Made by a program: the position numbers and the translations under genes. From Dipylidium caninum (lineage: Eukaryota; Platyhelminthes; Cestoda; Cyclophyllidea; Dipylidiidae): 64,000 nt of DNA. Below are positions 35,464 to 46,243 of this stretch, in pieces. Where the stretch lies: contig QEYB01001355.1 of assembly GCA_017562135.1 (NCBI GenBank), forward strand, positions 124,001 to 188,000. The letters run 5' to 3'. Below the pieces are notes generated by a model. It was not told where the DNA came from and made no database searches. It was given only the letters and a program-made list of their open reading frames with translations. Positions within the stretch are counted from its first letter, which is position 1. Each line of letters starts with the position of its first letter.

Positions 35464-38400
35464 ATGTCGACTGTCGACTCAACTGCCGATAACTCTGGGC
35501 CGGGCAGGAATATTTTTGATACATTCTTCAAATTAGTCGGAGGTGAGTTTGCACCAAAGTTGTCTAACTTCTACTATAAATACCTTTTTTGTGTCAACAG
35601 GCTGGTATTACACTTTATCTCGTTCTTTTCCCGCCGTTCCTTTTCGCATCTCTTCAGATTAAGAAGGCATATTCGGAACCTCTTTTTTTGTTTCCGCCTT
35701 ATTAACCTCTCTCTCTGCCGTCTTTCTGATCGTAATTGCTTTTATACTCCAGCCTGTTTTCTTAATATTGCACTTAAAGACGAGAATGCTTAATTCATGT
35801 GACTTACTCGTGCTGCTTAAAAACTCGTCACATTCTTAACTACTTACCAGGTCAAATTGACGATACCTTATTTTCTCTGAATCATATACCTCTCACTTAC
35901 CTTAAGCAATTTTTATTAACTTAAAATTTTTCCTCAGGTGTTATTTCTGTACCACTTGATGAGAATAACACATTTTCGAAACAATCTGCGTCGGCCACTA
36001 GCTCACCTCCGCCCCCAACTCCGTCCTCAACCGATGCTATCAACCAGGAAGACGAAGAACTGTCTCCCGATGCAACTACTCAACAACCTTCATACTTCCC
36101 AAGACTCTGAACCCTCTTTCAACTGCTTTTACAGCCCCGCCCAGCTCTCAGAAGCTCTCTCCACCCTTCCACCCGGCCAACTTGAGGCCGCTAAAGACCT
36201 GTGCGTGCGTCTGCGCTACCCTCCTCTCCTAGCCGCTTTAATGCAACGTGAAAAATTCAATCAACTCCGCGAGTCCAACAACATTACATCATCGACAAGA
36301 TCTCGACCGGCCCGTTCCTTCCAGTTAGAGATTCATGCGAGTCACTTTGAGGGAACTGTGGTGAAACTCTTTGACGAGGGAGTCTCCTCGAAAATGGGTC
36401 CTGTGGAGGATGGGGCGGCCACTCTCAAACAGCACCGCGACAAACGGTCGGCAGCGAATGGTGATGAGGACCTTCCCCCGTTCCTGGCTCCCAAGAATAA
36501 ACGCGTTTGTCATCAGCGATGGCGGAAGGAAGATGAACACGAGTTTATTGTCAAGTCAGACAGGCCGACTGACGAGAATGTGAATGAAGTCTCGTAATCT
36601 CTTTCTCTAAGACTATGAGCGTGTCATTTACGTTCCTACCTTTTTTGCATCCAGGATCCTGACGCAGGCGCAAGTGATTCCGACAGTCTGGAAATAGTTT
36701 CAGTTGTCCCCCCGGACGAGCATCTCCTCCCAAGTAAGTCATGAGCTTGTTTCTTATCATACCGTATTAGTGGTGATTTAACAACTTAATAAGATTTGAT
36801 ACTGCCCTCCAAAATATTCTTATCCTTCTAAGTTATTGAGCACAGGCGGTTTATGTTCGTGGTCTTATTTTCATTTTCATCCGCCTGCTTGGCGTAATGA
36901 TGATGAACGCTCTCCTTAGAGCGTATATCACTTTCTTTTCAAGCAGAATTTCGTTCTGTCTTCGATTTTGCCTTTCTCTAACTAGATTAATTTAGCTCAA
37001 AAGGTTAGTATAGTGACATTTTTGAAGATATCCTTCTTCATTGGACCGCCTGTTCGCAGTTCTAGTGCTCCAACGGCAGATGTTTGACTACTGCCTGTAG
37101 TCTCGCTTTCCTACCACACCTCAACACCGGTCTTATCGTTGCCATTTAGATGTCTGCTGTATTGTGTTCGAAGGCTTAAGATCCTCCCCCCGTCGCCTTC
37201 TTTTCCTTTCCTCTGCTTAAACGATTCACTGAATTGAGCCTCTTTCAATTCCTCATCTTGATTGGAATCTCCACGTTCTGGTGTGAATATCTCTGCCTGG
37301 TTCGGCGTTGTTTGACTCCGCAGCCATGAGGTCTCCAACCCGATTGCTGGAGTGAGGCTGCTTTGTCATTTTCGGTCTCCCCAGTTGCGGCGGATGTACG
37401 AGAGACAAAATTCCAAGCGTTTGATCGACAATCGGAGCGGATGTCCCCTTTTGACCTTTAATTCCACAAATTATTTGACTGTTTAAATTGACCTCACGAG
37501 GTTTGGAACACCTCAGGACTGGTGACGACCACGCCTTGTGACTGTTGACAAAGCGTCCATTTTTCACCTTTTTGGCCAGCGCCCATCAACACTGTCAACG
37601 CAACTGGGAGCCAAAAGCGTAAGCCGTCCAAGCAGATTTTCTCCATATCATCCCCGTCTGCCGTGGCAGCAGCCTCCTCGTCCCCAGGCCTGTCGCAGCT
37701 GAACCACCCGTCTCGCATCGTCCACAAACGCACCTTCCGAATTGCTCCCAAGCCCAGTCCTCTTCAGCCGAAGCCTCTCATCAAGGTACACGTCCCGCCT
37801 TCTTTTTGTCTACAAATCCGCCCTCCTTCCCTCTCATCGATGCTACCCTTTTCGCCACTCTTTTTTTGACGCGTCTCTTCGAGTTGCCGTCACGCTGTCG
37901 ACCTCGTGGGATGCGGTGAGGTGTCCTGACATCCTGACCTAAGGCTTTACGCGGTCTACTTCGAGAATACATCCTATTAGACGGATTTGCGCGTGTTCCA
38001 CTGCACGCCTGCTCTGTCGGGCAGTCGATTCGATCCAACACGCCAACTTCTGAACCCACCCCGAACTGGCTGGCCTGTTAGGTCAATCCTCCCATAACCA
38101 GACGCTCCGTGCCCTCGAGCTCGAGTGCGAGGCCCTTCACAACTCCAAGGGGGAAGGGTGGTAGTCGTGCTTATTGTCCTCTTTCAACACACTGCACGAA
38201 AAAGGCTTTATTCTCACCTAAAAATGGCACCTGCTAAAAGAGGTCAGCATTATTTAATTGTTTTTTTTTCCGGAACTGAAGTGGGCATGTTGGAGGAATT
38301 TAGGCCTCTTTGCGAAGTCAATTTGGCCGCACGTCCGAAGATTGTCTCCTGTCATGGGTGACGCCTCCAAATGACGACCGCCCTGACGCCTGGCAGCGCG

Positions 38401-41400
38401 GTCTTTGGCCACTGCGCCGTGTCAACCCTCGCGGTGTCTCGCTCGTCACCCGTCCGAAGGGCGGAGCTGAAGGCCAGCCAGCTGGCCATGACAGTCTGCC
38501 CCCGTCGCTAATCCCTCGGTCGTCTCAGATGGATGACATTAGCAGCATCATCAGCGTCATCATCAGTTCTGTTCAAGTACTTCCATCGCATTTTAGGCGC
38601 GCAAACCGTTCTCCATCCCCGACTCGCCGACCTTCTCCTCCAAATGCCTCGAATCATGTCTCTTTTTGGACAAGGTAAATGACACTACTGGCATAGCACT
38701 TTCGGAAATACGAGGATTTGTTAATTTGAGGAAGAAATGAAAACTTAGTAACGACTCTCCTGCACAACCTGGGGAGAGGCGGGGCGAGGGGGGAAATTTC
38801 CTCCTCAAATAACATGGCGCAATGTCGTGAGCGCCCTCTGAGCCACCACCTCCGACTCGGGAGGTCAAAAGTCCGTGAGCATGCCTCACCTTGACCTCCT
38901 CCGGAGTCTTGTCGTCATTTCGTGGAGCCGTAGGGGGGGGGGTGGAGTAGCCAGGCCATAACTCTCAGCCCCTTTCGTCTGCTTTTTTCCCCAACAGTTC
39001 TGCCAACAACTCGTGAATTTGGGGGTGACTTCGGAGGTGGCCGTAGAGATGACCTCGATGGCTGTGAGCAGTGATTTCCTCGTCCCCACCCCGTGCCAAT
39101 TTGGACGGCCTCACTTCATCTGTTTGGAGTCGAACCCACACAGTCCTCAGTAAGTCACTCCCGCCTACTCCTCGTCCACCACTGCTACAACATGCTTGTC
39201 TTCTCGTCCTTTTTTTCAGTTTACTTAGGCAGCTAATGCTGAAAATATGTCACCCACCTGTCTTGCCACCTCTCATCCATCCATCCATTCGTCCGTCTGT
39301 CTGTCTGTCCGTCCATCCACCCTCTCCCCTGCACCCCCGTGTTAGTCTTTGCGGACTGGTCCTCTCCTCTCATTCGTCCACTCGTCCGTCCACCCTTTCA
39401 TCCAACTTGTCTCTCTGAGGCGACACAGGCAGTTCTTAGAACCGAATTCTGTTGAGTGACTTCGGCTGCAACTTTCAGCCGAACCACCATTATCGTCTGC
39501 GCGCTTGCTCTTCCCGCCTGGCGTCCTTCTCAGTGCACCCGGAGGGAGGGTGGACTTCCCCCCTTTGCTAGCCTCCCTGACCCAGCATCTGCCAGCTCCA
39601 CCCAACCTCTGGATGTGGCCACTTTCGGGGCGGAGAGTGTGTGTGCGTGTGTGAGGTGCTCGTTCGTCCAAGTGACCGTCGCTCCAAGTCACAGCGCTTA
39701 AAAAGCCTGCGTGCTGTCACTCACGTTTCCCCCCCTCCTCCTCCACCTCCTCCTTCTCCTCTGCCACTGTACAGCACGTCACACGCGTTCCTCGAGGGCG
39801 TACATTGGAGAGTTGTTGCTAATCTGTTGGGTATCACTAGTCAGACACTTCCCCAGTATGGTTAATTTGTTATTATTTATTATTATTGTTATGCTGGCTG
39901 GATGTTTTCATCACCGCCTTTAGCCTTCATCCTAACAAACACCCGAGGGGGCAAGAGACTCCATTCGGCCTGGTCTCCAAGTGCTCCCCTTGACCTCTAA
40001 GCGAAGACACTTTTCCTTGCTTCAAGTTAAACTTTTATTTGTTTAGATCGGAGCACTTTCTACTGATGGGAGACGCCCTTCGTCTAATTCTCCTCGCCTC
40101 CAACATGACGACAGAACAGCGGGCCGCTGTCGACTGTCTGAGCAGCATCTGTCGACAAAAGGTTCGCTCCATCCTCGTCGAGAACATCCGCGTGCGCACT
40201 CAAGAGGGCTTCCAATCGGTGCCTTCGCAATGGTCCTCTTTGCTCTCCTCCTACTCCTGTCGTCTGCCCAGCCTCCTCTGGCTCCCCGTCGTCGCACCGC
40301 CCCCGCGAGACGTTATTCGCCACATCTTCGATGCTGTAGGCCCCAGGACAAGCCGCCTCAGATTCCCGCCTCCCTCGTGGACCTCGAGCTGTCCCGCCGA
40401 GGACCTGGCACATGTTGCGAACACTTTATGTCCCAAATTCTCCATCCCCGACCCCCTTAATCCCCCCTCCTCGCTCTCCTCCACTGTGGCTGTCGACGAC
40501 TCTGTCTCGGCTCAGGCTCTGCGCGACTTCCTCTCCGCCCCGCCCATCCCCATGGTTACGTGGGCGCCAATCAGCCTGAATTCCACGCCTCTGCCCGACT
40601 CGCCGCTGGACAGCCTCGTCCATATGACGCCGCCGCAGCTGCGCGCCCTGTGCCAGTTCTTCGACTCCAACTACGCGCCCAGTTCCGCGGGTCTGGGCCT
40701 CATCTGCCTCCTCTTCAGACGCCTCTTCATGCACCTCTTTGTCAACGCCTCGGTTGCCGGCCACGGCCGGGTGATGGTGCTGCGGCGCATCTTCCACCTG
40801 GTCGAGGGTCCGGCGGACGACCCGCTCTACAGCGGCGACACCTTCACCCACCTCGCGAGCATCCACGCGCGTGTCAGTGCCTGCCTTGGCAGCCTCCGAA
40901 CTGTCTATCCCCAATTGGTCTCCGCCGGTGCCTGCCTGACCGCCCAACACCGCTTAAGGCATTCGCCGCACTCCACGACGGCGGCGGATGTGGGCAGATC
41001 ACGCCTCTTCTCCTCCGCCCAGGAAGCCCGAGATGTCGTCCTCCAGGCCTTCAAGGAAGTCATCTACCCGAATCTCGTTGCATTGTTGGAGGCGGTGACA
41101 GCGGCCCACGAGTTCATCGGCCTCATTCTCGTCAGGGACCTCTACATGTTCCAACGAAAGAACCTCTGTGACGAGCCGGTCAACGAGAACAACGCCCTGC
41201 GCCTGCTTCGTTCGGGAACCGCGATGTTGGAGCGCTTGGAGAACAAGAGCATCTTCGAGAGGATAAACCAGTCGGGCGAAAAAATTCTCACCAACATTCT
41301 TAAAGCGGCATTACTATGCAAAAGCCGGTTGGTGATTCTTCGGCCCCCGGGGCTGTTGTATCTGATTGAACAGATGGCAACGCAACTGAGGACGTTTCGA

Positions 41401-42669
41401 CAGAGTCTCCTGACTTCGCGTCAGCATCTCTCCTCCTCCTGGTGGTCGGCGTTCACCACCAGCGCGGTGGACGTGAGTGCCGACTCAAGCGTGAAGTTGT
41501 TCGTGGCCGAGATGCAGTCACTGTTCGACGCCATCGAAGGCTGGGCTCGAGGCCTCCACAACGGGAAGTTGCGAGACCTTCCCGGCCAAATGGTGGAGGT
41601 GCTGGTGCAGGAGGCGGGTAGACGAGTCTCCGGTTTTCATGATTTGAAAGTCAACCCATCGGAGTCGGAGTTACTGCAGGTGCCCTTCGGGTCGAAGAAC
41701 TCGCCCACGGGGGAGACGGTCTCGGCCGCGGTGGCGGTCGCATCACTGCCGTCCTGTCCACAGAACGGCCTATTGGACGACAGTCAAGTCGTGGTTCCCT
41801 CGGAGTCCTCCATGAACTTGGACCTGTTGGAACTGGCTTTTTCGTCTCTTGGAGAGAACGAGGAGGCGGAGGAGGCAAAATGCACGGATGTAGACGATCA
41901 GAATGGGGAGCAGGAGCCAATCGCAAGGTCTCCTCGTCCCGCAGAGGAGTGTGACCTTGTGAAGGCGGTTCAACAGGCGTCACTCATCAAACTGATTGTC
42001 AACGTGGGTGGGGAGGATGTCGGCGAGAGGACAAGGGAGGAAGAACCCGAGGCGACCGAGGGGGACCGCCAGTTGTCGCCCAGTCGGGTGATGATCGACG
42101 CGACCGCGCAAGACGTTAGAACGCCCTTCACGAAGGAGGAGGTTGGGACCGCAGGGGTGCTTCACAGAGCACGGGCCAAAAAGGTCGTGGTGAGTGTCAG
42201 CGGGGAGGAGGACGTTCCGGCCGAGACGAGGGGGGCGACTGCGACTCCGCCGCCTAGAGGCCTGCTGCTCGGCACGATCGTCGACGGAGTCGCCATGAAG
42301 AAGAGGCGGACGGAGGCGCCAGAGACGACGCGTGGGCTCGCGAGGCCTCCGCCCAAGAAGGTGGTGATCAACGTCAGCGGAGCCGACGACGTGATCGGCA
42401 GGGCGGCGGAGGTGGGCGGGACAGCCGAGGAGACGAGTGAAGAGGTGCCTCCCTCGCCCCCTTCCGCGATGGATAGACGCACACTAGGGAGGTTGAAGCG
42501 GAATCAAAAGATTCGGTCGCATCAGCTGCGTCCGCTGTTGTCCCCAAAGGAGGAGGCGGTGGAGGCGGAGGTGGCGGGAGAAGAAGACGCAGAAGACGAA
42601 GATAATCATGTTCCTGATTCTCAGTGTAGTGGCTCTACCCAATTTCCCGATTCATTAAATACGGTGTGA
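35464..42669 (+). CDS. Large unrecognised protein with SUMO-interaction-like motifs
   Basis: Proposed exons are 35464-35542, 35938-36588, 36655-36733, 37580-37785, 38304-38576, 38597-38674, 38998-39149 and 40047-42669. Every junction has GT..AG. All phases agree except for one extra base inside exon 2 (about 36060-36107), where the frame shifts by +1. The product would be about 1380 residues. I do not recognise the family. Visible features: an N-terminal GRNIFDTFFK resembling a PCNA-binding motif; Pro/Ser-rich segments; EIVSVVPPDE in exon 3; and a helical, leucine-rich region in the last exon up to about residue 1070 (LVRDLYMFQRKNLCDEPV, LLYLIEQMATQLRTFRQSLL). The acidic tail carries three related blocks: IKLIVNVGGED, KKVVVSVSGEED and KKVVINVSGADD. 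The composition suggests a nuclear chromatin or DNA-repair scaffold; this is inference. It may be two genes, because the join at 37785-38304 is supported only by phase. Confidence 0.6.
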
Positions 42670-45163
42670 ATATGTCCTTTTTCTTACGAATGACAACAGA
42701 TCGCGACTTTACCCACTTCTTTGTACAGACTATCGTGCAACTATCGTCCATTCCCCCGCAATATATTTTGTACGCAACTGTCTCTCTCTCTCTCTCTGCG
42801 TCCCTTCTCCTCATTTAAGCCGGCAATGCGAGGGTGGATGGGTGTCAGAAGAGCCCCCTCGCAGAATTCCACCGGATGTGTGCACCACCCGCGGTGGAGC
42901 TCTCACCCCGGCCTGAATGTGGCCGGTGACCCCGTGGCCCGCGGCGGCACAGGAGGATGGGATGGCCCTCGATGCCGCTCAAGCTTGGGCCAGTCAGAAT
43001 CATTTGGGGACCGCTTTGGTTAAACGAATGCTGAGAGACCAGCGGTCACTACGACTCGGGGCCCCACTAGCGTCAGTGGCCAGGCGTCTTCGCCTCTTAG
43101 GGAGGACGCCGGACTGTCTCAGCCCGTGGGGTCATACTTGCTGCTTCAATTGGGGAGACAAGGCAAACGCTTGGGTGGTGAACGTGACAGAGGCCATGGC
43201 GCCGGGGGGCCTCTTGACCCCTCCTGACCTTTCCATTAGCCCCCAAACTGTTCTAGCGAATGCGAGGCAGGTTCTGGACACCGAAGGCGAAACTTATTGC
43301 TCCACTCGGCGTTATTAATCGGCAGGCATGCAGAACTCAGTGTGTCCGGACGCCGGTGGCGGAGCGTGCGAGACGTCGCAGACAGCCGTATCAGTCGAAC
43401 CGCGCTGTCCTGTCCCGCTTCATTGCGAGTTGATTGGACGGGCGCAGGCGCGCGCGCGTGCGTGCGTGCGTGCGTGCGCACTCCACAGAAGGCCGTTCGC
43501 TTGACGCCCTCCTGCCAGCGCCATGGCGCCGACCAACTCCCCTCCAGCCTGCCTCTAAATGACGTGGCAAAGTCGAGACAATGGACTTCTCGTCGTCCGG
43601 ATGCATCAAAACAATTTTGGGGGTGGATAAGGCACCGCTTAATCCACCTTAAGAGGAAGTAGCATGGATTGTCGGGGCGCGAGGTTGTACGATGAAAAGA
43701 TAGTCACTAGGCCACCGGGTTTGTCAAAAAGCTGGGATCATCGCACCGATAATCGATGTAAAAGGAAATCAATATTTGGTGACCCTCTGCACTCGGGAAC
43801 CGGAGTGCTGGGGGGGGGAGAGGGGGGCGGTTCATGACGCGCTCGGTTTTTGCAGTGGAGAGCACAAAACTTGGCCAAACGTGGTGACAAGCGTCCTCAT
43901 CAACGTGGCGGCGCGAAGAGAGACGCTGACTGAGCAGTCAGGCGGTCGGCGGTCCACTGACCTGTGACCAACCCGTGGCCACTTGCACCACCACCACCAC
44001 CGCCCGCCCGACCCCCCCCCCAAAGTTTGGCGGTTCAGGCACTCTCTAAGGCGAAACTACACCACGTGAGAACACCTGACAGGACGACATGGCTGATTCG
44101 ACGAGAGGGCGGAGAAGACCTACTCTACCTGCCATTTTAGCGCCAAATGAGAATGGTGCGTCTGACCTTTCATTGGCGCGAGTTCAACAATGACATGTAG
44201 GCATGACGTTCGGTCCACATCGGGGCATCCGGGCCACGGAGGCGCGTCACAAATGAAAGGAAAAGTGGTTAGGGCTTAAAGCTCTGACCATATTGCATCG
44301 GAGGCATTGAATGGCCGCATTGACCACATTGAAACCCCATTCTCAGAAAACTCAGACCAGCCTTCCCCCGAATTGCGCGAGTCTCCGATTCCCAGGACTG
44401 ACGTCTGATTCAACAGTTTTAAAATTGAATGACGCGAAGCGTTGAGTGAGAAACGCACTTGCTGTGCATCATCCACACCCCAAGTTTGGCATTCACATAG
44501 CTTAGCAAATCCGGGAAATATCTTGTCGTCTCAGCGTGGCAACAGAGGGCGGAGGCAACCGCCCCCCTACGGGCTTTTTTACTCGCGAACCTAGACAAAT
44601 GGGGTGTATGGTGAAGGGCAACCCAGTGCAAAAATGAGGAGCTAAACACGAAGGAAAACCTCACGAGGAGAAAGCGGAACTTGCTTTCGACGGTGCCTCA
44701 GGGAGGAATCGAGGCCTCGATGCTGTCAGGCATTTATGGAACAGCATGCGCCGCTGACACTGCAAAAGACCGCGCTTCAACCACGCAGCACAGACGCGAG
44801 GAAACTCCTCAGTGCCCTCCACGAATACCATTCCACTGTACACAGTTGCATGTACCCCTCATTGGAAGTCGCTTTATTATTGTTGAGACCGGATTTGCTG
44901 CATTTCCCATGATTAGCGCCAAATCAGAGACTGGTGAATGTTGACAGCCCCGTTGCACTGCCACCCATCACCGAAAAGTGCCGCCTCAGCGGCCCAGAAC
45001 AGTGAAGACAAAATATACGAAAACGTGCGTAAATGAAGGTCTTCCCTCGAACAAGTAAGCGATTACAAAAGCGTAAAATAAATCAAAATTATCGCCACAA
45101 TTTCTCTTCTTTCAAATATATTTAGAATGAAGTAGGGAACATGGGGGGGGGGAGAGATTAATT
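42670..45163. other. Intergenic region with GC-rich patches
   Basis: No gene was recognised. A GCGTGCGT tract lies at 43449-43482. Poly-C and poly-G runs occur near 43990-44010 and 45144-45155. Open frames here lack domains, splice support or conserved-looking composition. Confidence 0.45.
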
Positions 45164-46243
45164 TCAACGTTTCGTTACGAAATGAACGGGCCCATCGCCG
45201 GGCATTCCCGGCGCGAGTCCGCCAAAACTTCCCACCGGCAAGGCGGGAAAAATAACGCGGTAGCACAGAAACCAGCACAAAGCTCCCACTGACGCGCCTA
45301 TCAGTTTCGATGGCATTGTGTGGAAATAAACTATTGTTACAATGAGCATGAAGTCCCACAGGAGGGAGAGGCAGGCCACAATGCAAAAGACCCTCCTCAG
45401 GCTGAGCGTCAGCCGGACATACGCCGACTGCATCGCCTGTACTGTCTCACGACTCACATTTAGCAGCTCTGGCGCTGGCTTCCTACAAGTGTCATCGCAA
45501 TGGGTGTTTACATTCAGCAAAGCGCCGAGAATATTCCACGATCGCATAACCCTGAGTTCTTCGAGAATCCACAGGTTGGACATTATCAAAAGGAAGCAAT
45601 GTCCTGAGATATCGTATCCTAGCCAAAGACCTTTCAATTGTCGGCAAGAGCGACGGTTTAACAGTCGAGAAGAAGGGGAATGAAGAACTGTTCCATTCAG
45701 ATTGACGCATTTGCCAATACTTGACTCCACAGTATTGAACATCCCCGTACAAACATACCAACAGGCTGAACCAAAGAGAAGCCGCATGAGATGAGCGCGT
45801 ATAAGACGTCGGTTGCCTCCAGTGTAGATGTAAGTCGAAATGAGAATGAAAGCAGAGAGGGAGAGGAAAGTCCAACCCCACCCCCATTTGACGAAAAGAA
45901 GATTGACGGCATTCCGCCTGTGGGAGAAGTATGAGGGTGGCACTTTGAGGAAATCAAAAAACAGAGAACCCGCAGCGGCCGCGCAGAGGTAGATACATGC
46001 CTTGATGCGAGGCTCGACGAACATAGGCTTGCGGAGAAGCGAAAAGACAAGTAGGCTGAAGAAACGCGATGGTGAGGTAGGGCCGGGAATCGAGTGGCGA
46101 ACGCGTGAACCTGGCTCCGCAGGAGGTAGGGGCTTGGAAAGGCTTTTGCTAAACTTCCTAAGAGATGACGCGCTGAGGGCCATGATGACAGGCGAGAAAC
46201 TAAGGGAGTGGAATAGATATATTAATTTGCGGTTCTGTAACAC
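45164..46243 (-). CDS. FITM2: Fat storage-inducing transmembrane protein (FITM/FIT2-like)
   Basis: A single uninterrupted frame. The likely start is the ATG at 46183 (MALSASSLRKF), giving 339 residues; an earlier in-frame ATG at 46243 would add 20. Several hydrophobic segments are visible, including TFLSLSAFILISTYIY and FCIVACLSLLWDFMLIVTIVYF. The two family signatures are present: GYDISGHCFLL, with histidine about 195, and YFHT, with histidine about 288. These are the putative active-site histidines of this lipid-phosphatase-related family. FITM proteins sit in the ER membrane, cleave fatty acyl-CoA and are needed for lipid-droplet budding. The protein is longer than the 262-residue human FITM2, mainly through the N-terminus and an insertion before the second signature (THCDDTCRKPAPELLNVS). 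The lack of introns is consistent with the small exon number in the family. Confidence 0.9.
   Translation of the reverse strand: MLQNRKLIYLFHSLSFSPVIMALSASSLRKFSKSLSKPLPPAEPGSRVRHSIPGPTSPSRFFSLLVFSLLRKPMFVEPRIKACIYLCAAAAGSLFFDFLKVPPSYFSHRRNAVNLLFVKWGWGWTFLSLSAFILISTYIYTGGNRRLIRAHLMRLLFGSACWYVCTGMFNTVESSIGKCVNLNGTVLHSPSSRLLNRRSCRQLKGLWLGYDISGHCFLLIMSNLWILEELRVMRSWNILGALLNVNTHCDDTCRKPAPELLNVSRETVQAMQSAYVRLTLSLRRVFCIVACLSLLWDFMLIVTIVYFHTMPSKLIGASVGALCWFLCYRVIFPALPVGSFGGLAPGMPGDGPVHFVTKR

Noticed and set aside
40426..40950. Antisense 174-codon frame in the last exon of the 35-42.7 kb gene
   Set aside because: It is Gly/Arg/Glu-rich with no domain and is explained as a shadow of the sense coding frame.
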